In this document: positions 1 to 5,766 of the stretch, piece by piece
Layout of the letters: each line of letters begins with the position of its first letter
Position numbering within the stretch: position 1 is the stretch's first letter
Assembly (NCBI GenBank): GCA_031271555.1
Contig: JAISVN010000050.1
Span: 1-7,365 of the forward strand
DNA: 7,365 nt
Origin: Candidatus Methanoplasma sp.
GTDB lineage: Archaea > Thermoplasmatota > Thermoplasmata > Methanomassiliicoccales > Methanomethylophilaceae
Reading direction: 5' to 3'
Notes under the pieces: model-generated
What the model was told of the DNA's origin: nothing
Database searches by the model: none
Seen by the model: the letters and a program-made list of their open reading frames with translations, nothing else
Made by a program: the position numbers and the translations under genes

Positions 1-402
1 TTTGTGGATCCGTCGATAGCATTAGCTATGCTCGGATACAACTGGGAAGCGCTTATGGATGATTACAAGTCGTTTGGATTTTTCTTTGAATCTTTATGCG
101 TTAGAGACCTACGCATTCATTCCCAGCCTCTTGGAGGGAATGTCAGCTACTTCCGCGATAAAAACGGCAGAGAGGTCGATATCATCGTGTCTCTCCAGAA
201 TGGCAAATGGGGAGCCGTGGAAGTAAAACTCGGAAGTTCACAGATCGATGAGGGTGCAGCGAACCTGCTGTCCTTGAAAGACAGAATAGATACTGACGTC
301 ATGAGACATCCGTCGTTCCTTGCAGTCATTACGGCGGGCCAGATAGGATATCCTCGGCCGGACGGCGTATCGGTGATACCGATCGGATGTCTGGGCGACT
401 GA
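1..402 (+). CDS. C-terminal part of DUF4143-type AAA+ ATPase (5' end outside window)
   Basis: Partial gene: the frame is open from base 1 and stops at TGA 400-402. The GTG at 4-6 is probably an internal valine, since the family normally continues upstream with an AAA ATPase domain. The 133 visible residues match the DUF4143 C-terminal module: an FVDPS-A--LG segment at the start, F-F-ESL-VRDLR around residues 27-38, a Y-RDK-GREVD segment at 50-60, then WGAVEVKLG at 70-78. E58/D60 and E74-x-K76 form a PD-(D/E)xK-like signature, so this module may have a nuclease-like fold. Whether it cuts DNA is not established for the family. Full-length members are usually about 400 residues, with Walker A and B motifs that are not visible here. 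The gene converges on the SelB-like gene with a 24-bp gap. The biological role of the family is unclear; it is common in archaeal and bacterial accessory DNA. Confidence 0.8.
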   Translation, partial: FVDPSIALAMLGYNWEALMDDYKSFGFFFESLCVRDLRIHSQPLGGNVSYFRDKNGREVDIIVSLQNGKWGAVEVKLGSSQIDEGAANLLSLKDRIDTDVMRHPSFLAVITAGQIGYPRPDGVSVIPIGCLGD

Positions 403-410
403 TGCCGTCT

Positions 411-428
411 GAGATTTTTCTGGATCTC
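411..428. terminator. Weak hairpin with T-run between convergent genes
   Basis: GAGAT at 411-415 and ATCTC at 424-428 can pair around an 8-nt loop, and a run of five T lies at 415-419. It sits in the short gap between the two convergent genes, overlapping the last codon of the minus-strand one. Archaeal termination relies on T-runs rather than stable stems, so the T-run is the more relevant part, for the plus-strand gene. The stem is only 5 bp and could be chance. Confidence 0.25.
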
Positions 429-1386
429 ATTCTAATTTGACAGATCCGACAACTCTCAACTTCCCGCCTTCCAGATACATCATTATCGCGGTATCTCCGG
501 GTTTGTGTATGACATCCGATTCGAACTCCATGCTTAGCATAGGATTCCTGAAGTCTTCCCCTTCAGCGGCGGTGATGCGGCACGGCACCATCTGCATCCA
601 GTGCCCTACGTGCAGGACCATCCCTTCCTTCAGAGGCGATGGCCAGTATTTCACGATCTCAGCCTTTCCGGAGGTCTTCCTGGTCATTTTGATGGAAGGG
701 TCCGTTGTCAGGACGTAGCCTCTGTCCAACTCATCCGATTCTATCCCTCTGAGGGCCAGACCCACATGGTCCCCCTTTACGCCGTTGTCCGCATCGATAT
801 CGTGTTTCTGTATCGATTTCAGGACGACCTCCCTTTTTATCGGGAACACCTGCATCTTGTCGTGTTTCCTGAAATGTCCGTCTATGACGGACCCGAGGAC
901 GACGGTCCCCACGCCTTTCACGTTGAAGTGGCTGTCCACCGGGCACGATCCGCATGTTCCGTCTCCAGCTTTGCGCGCCTCCTTCTGGGCCATGTCCAGA
1001 AGTTCTTCCCTCATCTTCACATGGTCCTCGTCTATGTACTCGTAGCCTTCGAGGGAGGTTCCCGCTATCAGGGGCGCAAGCTGTTCTTTTTGTATGTAGT
1101 TCCTGAGTATTATCCAGCCCTTTCCGATCTTGAAGAGGTCGGCCATCAGGATGGACTCTCCGAGGAACGAGTCTATCTTGTCCGCAACAAGTATAACGAA
1201 TTCGGACATGCCGAGGGAATAGAACAGGGACGACATCTTCTCGGGGTATTTGGAAGGCTCCACCAGGGTAACAGAATCGTTCCCTCTTTTGACCTCGAAG
1301 AACGTCACATCGGTGATCGTCCCCTTCTTACCTATCTTGTCAGCCAGGTCCTTGGCTCCAAGGACTGCGACATTCAGGTTGCCCAT
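427..1386 (-). CDS. SelB-like/EF-Tu-fold protein with degenerate GTPase domain (aSelBL type)
   Basis: A 319-aa protein related to the SelB/EF-Tu superfamily. Residues ~150-235 are a clear EF-Tu domain 2: KGVGTVVLGSVIDG, then a charged K-HDKMQVFP segment, a SIQKHDIDAD segment, and GDHVGLALRGIESDELDRG. Residues ~240-319 look like a domain 3. The N-terminal ~130 residues align in layout with a G domain but lack its motifs: the P-loop position reads GAKDLADKIGKKGT instead of GHxDxGK[ST], the DxPGH position reads EPSKYPEKM, and the NKxD position reads RNYI. GTP binding in the usual way is therefore unlikely. It resembles the archaeal SelB-like group (aSelBL), once suggested as a pyrrolysyl-tRNA factor and later doubted. 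The C-terminal RNA-binding extension of true SelB is absent. ATG start with GGAG at 1395-1398, 8 nt upstream and inside the preceding gene. It is the last gene of the paaK-ACT operon, 2 bp after the ACT stop. Function unknown. Confidence 0.82.
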   Translation of the reverse strand: MGNLNVAVLGAKDLADKIGKKGTITDVTFFEVKRGNDSVTLVEPSKYPEKMSSLFYSLGMSEFVILVADKIDSFLGESILMADLFKIGKGWIILRNYIQKEQLAPLIAGTSLEGYEYIDEDHVKMREELLDMAQKEARKAGDGTCGSCPVDSHFNVKGVGTVVLGSVIDGHFRKHDKMQVFPIKREVVLKSIQKHDIDADNGVKGDHVGLALRGIESDELDRGYVLTTDPSIKMTRKTSGKAEIVKYWPSPLKEGMVLHVGHWMQMVPCRITAAEGEDFRNPMLSMEFESDVIHKPGDTAIMMYLEGGKLRVVGSVKLE

Positions 1387-1388
1387 GC

Positions 1389-1820
1389 TTAGATCTCCGA
1401 TCTCTTGATCAGTTTTATTCCGGCCGCTTTCAACACTTCGACCGCCTTCTCGGGATCATCGACCCTTACGAACATGGACTCGAAATTCTTGCCGTTGTAT
1501 GCATATCCGTAGTCGATGTTCATCCCCGCCTTGCCCAGCACATCGGCGGCCTTGAAGAGCGATCCGGGAGAATCTTCCTCTATCTCGATCCCGATGATGT
1601 CCGTCTTTTTGACTATGACCCCTCTGGACTTTATGTTTTCGAAAGCTTTCTCAGGGTCGTCGACTATTGCTCTGAGTATGCCGAACTCGGTCGACTCGGC
1701 AAGGTTGAACCCTTTTACGTTTATGTTGAAGTCCCTAAGGATGCCGGCCACGGCGGCCAGGCGCCCCGGTTCATTGTTGACGAATATCGAAAGCTGCGTG
1801 ATTATGTTCTCGTTTTTCAT
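1389..1820 (-). CDS. Tandem ACT-domain protein
   Basis: A 143-aa cytosolic protein made almost entirely of two ACT domains, residues ~6-71 and ~73-141. The first has the characteristic NEPGRLAAVAGILRDFNINV turn and helix; the second has SPGSLFKAADVLGKAGMNID. ACT domains bind small ligands, often amino acids. Stand-alone tandem ACT proteins of this size (COG4747-like) are recurrent neighbours of phenylacetate-CoA ligase genes in archaea and anaerobic bacteria, which suggests an aromatic-amino-acid or aryl-acid sensing role. That role is inferred from context. The ATG overlaps the paaK stop by one base (TAATG), and GAGG at about 1829-1832 lies 8 nt upstream, so translation is probably coupled to paaK. 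No catalytic domain is attached. Confidence 0.88.
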   Translation of the reverse strand: MKNENIITQLSIFVNNEPGRLAAVAGILRDFNINVKGFNLAESTEFGILRAIVDDPEKAFENIKSRGVIVKKTDIIGIEIEEDSPGSLFKAADVLGKAGMNIDYGYAYNGKNFESMFVRVDDPEKAVEVLKAAGIKLIKRSEI

Positions 1821-3118
1821 TACATCACCCTCTTGTCTATCACTCTTTTTGCTTTTCCTTCGAATCTAGGAAGCGCGCCGGGGGCTTTAAGCTCTACCGG
1901 AACGGCAAGGTTGAGGTATTTCTTAAGTTCGGACTCTATGTGCGCCCTGAGCTTGACCATGTCCTCGACCTTGTCGCTGAAGAACTCAGGTTTAATCTCC
2001 ACTTGTATCTTCATGTTGTCCAGCGCACCTTCTCTGCTCACTTCGATCATGTACTGGTCCCCGATCTGCGGTATCCTCATCAGAGTGTACTCTATCTGCG
2101 ACGGGAAGACGTTTATTCCGCGTATTATGAGCATGTCGTCGGCTCTGCCGGTTATCCTCGATATCCGGGGGGACGTCCTTCCGCACGGGCATTCGTCCTT
2201 CATGAGGGAGGTTATGTCCTTTATCCTGAACCTGACAAGGGGCAGCGCCTCCTTCTTGAGCATCGTGACGACCATCTCTCCCCTCTCGCCGTCCTCCAAG
2301 ATTTCGCCGGTATCGGAATCCACTATCTCCACGTACATTATGTCGGCTCCTATGTGGATGCCGTTCCTCTCTTCGCATTCGGAGAACATGGGGCCCGCCT
2401 GCTCGGATGTACCGTAGATGTCGTAGGCCTTTATTCCCATTGCACTTTCGATCTTCGCTCTCATGCTCTCGGTCCACGGTTCAGCACCCAGGACCGCTTT
2501 CTTCAGGCAGGTGTCCCTCCTGAAGTCTATGCCCATCTTTTCGGCAGTGTAGCTCATGTGCATGAGATACGACGGGGTACAGGCTATGGCAGTGACCCCG
2601 AGGTCCTGCATGAGCTCAAGCTGCCTCTCTGTGTTTCCGTTGCTCGTCGGAACAACGGATGCGCCGACCTTCTCGGCTCCGTAGTGCAGCCCGAGCCCGC
2701 CGGTGAAAAGCCCGTAGCCGTAGGATACCTGCAGGATGTCGTTGCTCCCTATCCCTATGGATGTGAGGGACCTTGCAAGCGCTTCCGTCCAATATGCAAG
2801 GTCATTCTGCGTATAGCCGACAACAGTGGGCTTCCCGCTCGTTCCGGACGATGCGTGGAATCTGACGATCTCCGTGTTGGGGACGTTGAACAGCTTCGTC
2901 GGGTAATTCTCTCTGAGGTCCTCTTTGTACATGAAAGGGAGTTTCTGCACATCGGCCAGAGACCTAAGGTCGTCGGGGTGCACTCCTGCTCCTTTCATAC
3001 GGTCGTGGTAGAATTTGTTAAAGCTATACAAGTTGTTGATAAGGTTCTTAAAACTCCTGTATTGAAGTTTTTTCAGATCGTCAACGGCCATACATTCGAT
3101 GTTTGCATTCCAGTACAA
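1820..3118 (-). CDS. paaK: Phenylacetate/arylacetate-CoA ligase (PaaK family)
   Basis: A 432-aa ANL-superfamily enzyme that forms an acyl-CoA from an aryl acid, ATP and CoA. Visible motifs in order: the family's N-terminal YWN segment (residues 2-4), the P-loop-like HASSGTSGKPTVVGYT (88-103), YDIYGTSEQAGP (232-243), RFRIKDIT (296-303), a CPCGRT segment (310-315), GRADDMLIIRGINVFPSQIE (324-343), and the C-terminal EGKAKRVIDKR (420-430) carrying the lysine of the adenylation step. The length is normal for PaaK. The start is TTG at 3116-3118: it keeps the conserved YWN motif and has AGGTG at 3124-3128 five bases upstream. The next in-frame ATG (residue 10) would remove it. In methanogens such ligases supply arylacetyl-CoA to indolepyruvate oxidoreductase for making aromatic amino acids from exogenous aryl acids. 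No such oxidoreductase gene is in this window. First gene of a three-gene operon. Confidence 0.93.
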   Translation of the reverse strand: MYWNANIECMAVDDLKKLQYRSFKNLINNLYSFNKFYHDRMKGAGVHPDDLRSLADVQKLPFMYKEDLRENYPTKLFNVPNTEIVRFHASSGTSGKPTVVGYTQNDLAYWTEALARSLTSIGIGSNDILQVSYGYGLFTGGLGLHYGAEKVGASVVPTSNGNTERQLELMQDLGVTAIACTPSYLMHMSYTAEKMGIDFRRDTCLKKAVLGAEPWTESMRAKIESAMGIKAYDIYGTSEQAGPMFSECEERNGIHIGADIMYVEIVDSDTGEILEDGERGEMVVTMLKKEALPLVRFRIKDITSLMKDECPCGRTSPRISRITGRADDMLIIRGINVFPSQIEYTLMRIPQIGDQYMIEVSREGALDNMKIQVEIKPEFFSDKVEDMVKLRAHIESELKKYLNLAVPVELKAPGALPRFEGKAKRVIDKRVM

Positions 3119-3123
3119 ATTGC

Positions 3124-3128
3124 CACCT
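3124..3128 (-). promoter_or_regulatory. Ribosome binding site deciding the TTG start of paaK
   Basis: Read on the minus strand this is AGGTG, matching the anti-Shine-Dalgarno core GGAGGTGATC, five bases before the TTG. Together with the conserved YWN residues it supports the non-ATG start. Confidence 0.65.
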
Positions 3129-3130
3129 TG

Positions 3131-3145
3131 CCAACATTATGTTGG
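3131..3145. promoter_or_regulatory. Perfect palindrome, candidate operator in the paaK/methyltransferase divergent promoter
   Basis: CCAACAT-T-ATGTTGG is a perfect inverted repeat with 7-bp arms and a 1-bp centre. It lies just downstream of the AT-rich box for the minus-strand operon, where it would overlap or sit just upstream of the predicted start of transcription, the usual position for an archaeal repressor site. It also lies immediately upstream of the same AT-rich box in the plus-strand direction. No regulator gene is visible in the window. Its role is inferred from position and symmetry. Confidence 0.5.
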
Positions 3146-3146
3146 T

Positions 3147-3160
3147 TTTATTATTTATGG
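3147..3160. promoter_or_regulatory. Shared TATA-like region for divergent paaK operon and methyltransferase gene
   Basis: The AT-rich segment reads TTTTATTATTTATGG on the plus strand and CCATAAATAATAAAA on the minus strand. On the minus strand a start ~25 nt away falls near 3128, giving a short leader before the TTG at 3118. On the plus strand a start ~25 nt away falls at about 3176, essentially at the methyltransferase ATG (3178), which fits a leaderless transcript because no good Shine-Dalgarno precedes that ATG. Assigned by eye from archaeal promoter spacing. Confidence 0.5.
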
Positions 3161-3177
3161 AATGCTTATGACGGAAC

Positions 3178-3801
3178 ATGGAAGATCGGCCCGAGAGTGC
3201 TGAAAGGGCGGGACAAGCGGACTGCTGGGAGAACTTCTACAGGGAGCACGGCCGGCCGTGGAGAGGGGTCGGGAAAGTGGATATGGACCTCAGACCCAGC
3301 TCGAAGGTCCTGGATATAGGATGCGGGAACGGGAAGACGGTCGCCGCGCTGCTGAAGATGGGATCGGAGGTAACGGGGCTCGATTTCTCGCCGTCTGCTA
3401 TAGAGCAGTGCATGAAGGCTTTCGGAAACAAAGCGAAGTTCGTGGTCGCGGAATGCGACGATATGCCGTTCCCGGACAATTCTTTCGATGCGGTCACCGC
3501 CGTGCATGTGCTGGAACATCTCAACGATGATCAACTTAGAGGCACGGTCAAAGAGATATCCAGAGTGCTCGTTCCAGGGGGGCTTGTGTTCGTAAGGGTC
3601 TTCGCGGTCGGGGACATGAGGTCCGAGGGCAAGGACAGGAATGTACGCGGCAACGGCATAGAGTACAGATATTACACTGAAGAAGATATTGCAGAGATCT
3701 TCAATGGGTTTGAACAGATACGTTCGGAGAGAAAGGACGAGACCATGCGGTTCGGAGCAGTCAGGGTGAAAACCGAATGTCTGTTCCATCTTTTGAATTA
3801 A
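3178..3801 (+). CDS. Class I SAM-dependent methyltransferase
   Basis: A 207-aa cytosolic methyltransferase of the Methyltransf_11 type. SAM-binding motif I is KVLDIGCGNGKT (residues 43-54). The acidic end of strand 2 is GLDFSPSAIEQC with D69. The adenine-site region is AECDDMPFPDNSFD (91-104), followed by AVHVLEHL (108-115) and VLVPGGLVFV (130-139). The ~40 residues before motif I contain a WENFYREHGRPWRG segment, typical of small-molecule methyltransferases of this group. The substrate cannot be read from the sequence. The ATG is chosen because an upstream in-frame ATG at 3157 runs into TGA after four codons. Expression is probably leaderless from the shared divergent promoter, so it may be co-regulated with paaK through the palindrome; that is inference. 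Confidence 0.88.
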   Translation: MEDRPESAERAGQADCWENFYREHGRPWRGVGKVDMDLRPSSKVLDIGCGNGKTVAALLKMGSEVTGLDFSPSAIEQCMKAFGNKAKFVVAECDDMPFPDNSFDAVTAVHVLEHLNDDQLRGTVKEISRVLVPGGLVFVRVFAVGDMRSEGKDRNVRGNGIEYRYYTEEDIAEIFNGFEQIRSERKDETMRFGAVRVKTECLFHLLN

Positions 3802-3803
3802 GA

Positions 3804-3817
3804 CAGTAAATATATTA
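3804..3817 (+). promoter_or_regulatory. TATA-like box upstream of membrane-protein/YkgJ gene pair
   Basis: CAGTAAATATATTA contains a good archaeal TATA match directly after the methyltransferase stop. Transcription would begin near 3835-3840, leaving a short leader with AGGAG at 3842-3846 before the ATG at 3856. Confidence 0.5.
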
Positions 3818-3855
3818 TCGGAGCATCTGAATCAGTGGTCAAGGAGCAAACGTAG

Positions 3856-4140
3856 ATGAACGTTGATGATTACAATGAGATTCCGAGAAACCCCCTGTGG
3901 TACGGAGTTCTGTCCATGGCGTGCGGTGTCATAGGTACAGTGATCGTTTTCACATTATCGGAGCAGGCGATGATATCCGTGATATTGGGAGCGATCGGTA
4001 TGCTGGTGGGAGGATTCGCGATCAACCTGTCCAACCACTTCCCGACGAATGCCAGGACATCTTTCATGGGCATTGCCGGAGTTGGTATAATGACATCGGT
4101 CATATCCTTCATGTTCGGTCTCGCACAATGGGTAGGATGA
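3856..4140 (+). CDS. Small three-helix membrane protein
   Basis: A 94-aa protein that I do not recognise as a named family. After a polar N-terminus of about 13 residues it has three hydrophobic segments, roughly 14-34, 38-58 and 70-91, rich in Gly, Ile, Val and Met, joined by a short acidic turn (SEQ) and a polar loop (NLSNHFPTNARTS). There is no signal-peptidase site and no catalytic motif. AGGAG at 3842-3846, 9 nt before the ATG, supports the start. The stop TGA overlaps the start of the next gene (ATGA), so the two are very probably co-translated and may act together. Confidence 0.75.
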   Translation: MNVDDYNEIPRNPLWYGVLSMACGVIGTVIVFTLSEQAMISVILGAIGMLVGGFAINLSNHFPTNARTSFMGIAGVGIMTSVISFMFGLAQWVG

Positions 4141-4664
4141 AGTTGGCCGTATACAAGGGAAAATACGTACTTCAGGGGCTTAAGGAGATCACTCCCGAAA
4201 TGGAGAGGGATCTGGACTCCGCATATGAGATATGCATGAGCTACAAGGATGGATTTCCCTGTGAAATGTGCGGCAGATGCTGCCGTCAGCCTAACATAGT
4301 GGTCCTTCCGGAAGAGGTCGACAGGATAGCGTATGCCGCAGGCATACCTCTTTACAATTTCGTTACGGATTATATCGTAAGGACATCCGACGGGAGACTG
4401 CTTTTCAAGAAAACGGACCCATGCGCATTTTTAGACAAGGACAACCGGTGCAGGATATGGAAGGACAGGCCGGAGATATGCAACGATTTCCCGTATGCCG
4501 TGTCCATGTTCATGAGCAGAGTATACATCGCATTGACGAACGACGATGCGGATATACTGGACCTTATCGACTATATGGACGATTCCTGGCCGTGCACAAA
4601 GATAATAAGATCCACCATAGCGGAGAAGGTCCGAAAGGCGAAGGCGGATCGGATTCAACCTTGA
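4137..4664 (+). CDS. YkgJ-family cysteine-rich Fe/Zn-cluster protein
   Basis: A 175-aa protein of the CxxCxxCC (YkgJ, PF03692-like) family, thought to bind iron-sulfur or zinc. The first cysteine group is PCEMCGRCCRQPN (C42, C45, C48, C49). It is followed by the family's VVLPEEVDRIA (55-65), and the second group is DPCAFLD--NRCRIWKDRPEICNDFPY (C96, C105, C115). C153 in WPC is a further candidate ligand. The start is placed at ATG 4137, which overlaps the preceding stop as ATGA. An in-frame ATG at 4128 would add three residues. The open frame extends farther upstream only as an out-of-frame shadow of the membrane-protein gene. No transmembrane segment is present, so any membrane role would come through its partner. 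The precise function of the family is unsettled. The 3' end overlaps the opposing hydrolase gene by 10 bp. Confidence 0.87.
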   Translation: MKLAVYKGKYVLQGLKEITPEMERDLDSAYEICMSYKDGFPCEMCGRCCRQPNIVVLPEEVDRIAYAAGIPLYNFVTDYIVRTSDGRLLFKKTDPCAFLDKDNRCRIWKDRPEICNDFPYAVSMFMSRVYIALTNDDADILDLIDYMDDSWPCTKIIRSTIAEKVRKAKADRIQP

Positions 4665-5434
4665 TGTCTTTCGATGAATTCCATCACGGCAGGCATGTAT
4701 GCATCGGCAGGGATTATGTGCCCTGCATCTTTGATGATCAAAGTTTCGCAGCCGGGTATGATCTCTGCAAGTTCCAGTCCTTCGCTGGATCCGACCATTA
4801 TGTCCATGTCGCCGTGGATGAGCAGGGCCGGAGTCCTGATCCTGCATCCGGGACCGTCCAGGCGGGATATCTCCACTGCGTTGAGCTGACGCCTCAAACC
4901 TGCCGGGTCTTTGAGTTCGGGAAGCCGTATCTTCTTTTTCTCAAGTTCCATCCTTTCAAAGAACTCTTCCGTATAACTCAGGCAGTTCATCGTCTTGGCC
5001 AGTTGTTCGAGGGGCATTCCTCTTTCTGCCATGCTCAGTGCTGACGATAGGATGTAGTTCGAGCGTGCGGGCCTGTAGACGAATGATGAAACCAGCACCA
5101 ACGCATCGAACCTCTCCGGAGCTGTCAGAACGGCTTTGTAAGCTATGTGCGACCCCATGGACCAGCCGAGAATGTTCGCTTTTTCGATCTTAAGCTCATT
5201 CATCAGACATATGATGTCTCTCGATATGTCGTCAAGCGTGAATTCTCCGCTGTATGATGTCTTTCCGGCCCCTCTGTTGTCTATCATTATGACTTTGTAC
5301 TTCTGAGAAAGCATTTCGGAAGCCCTCTTCCAAAATCCTACGTCCCCTCCGAAACCTGTCACAAGTATGACCGCAGGGCCGCTGCCTTCTGTTTTATAAT
5401 AAAGGTCTATGCCGTTGACATTGACATGGGGCAT
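4655..5434 (-). CDS. Alpha/beta-hydrolase fold protein
   Basis: A 259-aa soluble hydrolase of the alpha/beta fold (Abhydrolase_1-like). Oxyanion-hole region: VTGFGGDVGFW (25-35). Conserved strand-4 motif: IDNRGAGKTS (51-60). Nucleophile elbow: GWSMGS (90-95) with catalytic Ser92. Acid: HGDMDIMV (207-214), probably Asp211. Base: His239 in AGHIIP. All three triad residues are present and the length is normal. The substrate is unknown; esterase, lactonase or C-C hydrolase are possible. The ATG has no clear Shine-Dalgarno. A TATA-like segment on the minus strand at about 5455-5468 is spaced for a transcript starting close to the ATG, so it may be leaderless. Tail-to-tail overlap with the YkgJ-type gene. 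Confidence 0.9.
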   Translation of the reverse strand: MPHVNVNGIDLYYKTEGSGPAVILVTGFGGDVGFWKRASEMLSQKYKVIMIDNRGAGKTSYSGEFTLDDISRDIICLMNELKIEKANILGWSMGSHIAYKAVLTAPERFDALVLVSSFVYRPARSNYILSSALSMAERGMPLEQLAKTMNCLSYTEEFFERMELEKKKIRLPELKDPAGLRRQLNAVEISRLDGPGCRIRTPALLIHGDMDIMVGSSEGLELAEIIPGCETLIIKDAGHIIPADAYMPAVMEFIERHQG

Positions 5435-5454
5435 GACCGTTCAACGTCGGAGTG

Positions 5455-5469
5455 ATACAAAATACATTC
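5455..5469 (-). promoter_or_regulatory. Possible TATA-like box for the hydrolase gene
   Basis: Read on the minus strand, AATGTATTTTGTATC lies 21-35 bases before the hydrolase ATG (5434). This spacing fits a leaderless or very short-leader archaeal transcript. The match to TTTATATA is imperfect. Confidence 0.3.
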
Positions 5470-5547
5470 TATGTTTTTTTTTCAAATAATGGCTACTTAA
5501 CGCATTAAACAGGAATAGTTAGCGTAGCTGTAGTATTTCATTAATAA

Positions 5548-5751
5548 ACGCAAAGGCGCACGTATTGTGGGTGTTGGAAAAAACAGACCCAATCGGGCCA
5601 TTTCTGTTCCCCATCTGCCACCGGTGTAGACCTTGACTGTGCCCATGTCACGAAGGAAGAGGCAAGGAGGATCCAGATCCTGGAAAGAGGCCCGGATAAC
5701 TTGGCGATCAGCAGAAAAGTGACGATCCCCAAAGGGTTCAGGAACAGATAA
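5548..5751 (+). pseudogene. Possible gene remnant, stop-free but without a start codon
   Basis: This frame is open for 67 codons between TAA 5545-5547 and TAA 5749-5751, yet has no ATG or GTG near its beginning. The right half uses codons typical of the window's real genes (AGG, ATC, CTG, GAG) and gives a plausible helix-strand stretch, TKEEARRIQILERG followed by AISRKVTIPKGF. The left half has a few cysteines (YCGCWKK--TQSGHFC) faintly like a zinc ribbon. It may be the decayed 3' part of a gene, or chance. I do not recognise it. Confidence 0.28.
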
Positions 5752-5766
5752 CCAGGAGCAGAAAAC

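Larger units (their letters stand above)
5435..5766. other. Intergenic region without an intact gene; AT-rich left part, gene-like right part
   Basis: The first ~115 bases are AT-rich, with a T9 run at 5474-5482 and a possible plus-strand TATA box, TTAATAAA, at 5541-5548. From about 5549 to 5751 composition and codon texture become gene-like (see the remnant entry). An inverted repeat AGGATC-CA-GATCCT lies at 5668-5681. No tRNA or copy of the downstream hairpin repeat was seen. If the TATA box is used, the DUF3800-like gene would have a leader of nearly 200 nt. Confidence 0.5.

Noticed and set aside
601..1392. A 263-codon plus-strand open frame antisense to the SelB-like gene
   Set aside because: The minus-strand product has a clear EF-Tu domain 2; the plus-strand product has no domain features and no ribosome binding site.
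1940..3319. A 459-codon plus-strand open frame antisense to paaK
   Set aside because: The minus strand carries an unmistakable PaaK with all its motifs. The antisense protein has no recognisable domain, reads through the divergent promoter, and is explained by codon bias of the real gene.
3897..4136. Longer upstream start for the YkgJ-type protein (from 3897)
   Set aside because: The extra residues are an out-of-frame reading of the membrane-protein gene, are basic and featureless, and the ATGA overlap at 4137 is a standard start.
5668..5681. AGGATC-CA-GATCCT inverted repeat as an operator or terminator
   Set aside because: Short, lies inside a gene-like stretch, has no T-run and no nearby promoter box; chance is adequate.
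5435..5766. Possible structured RNA or tRNA in the long intergenic region
   Set aside because: No TPsiC-like or anticodon-arm pattern and no cloverleaf could be drawn; the region reads more like degraded coding DNA.
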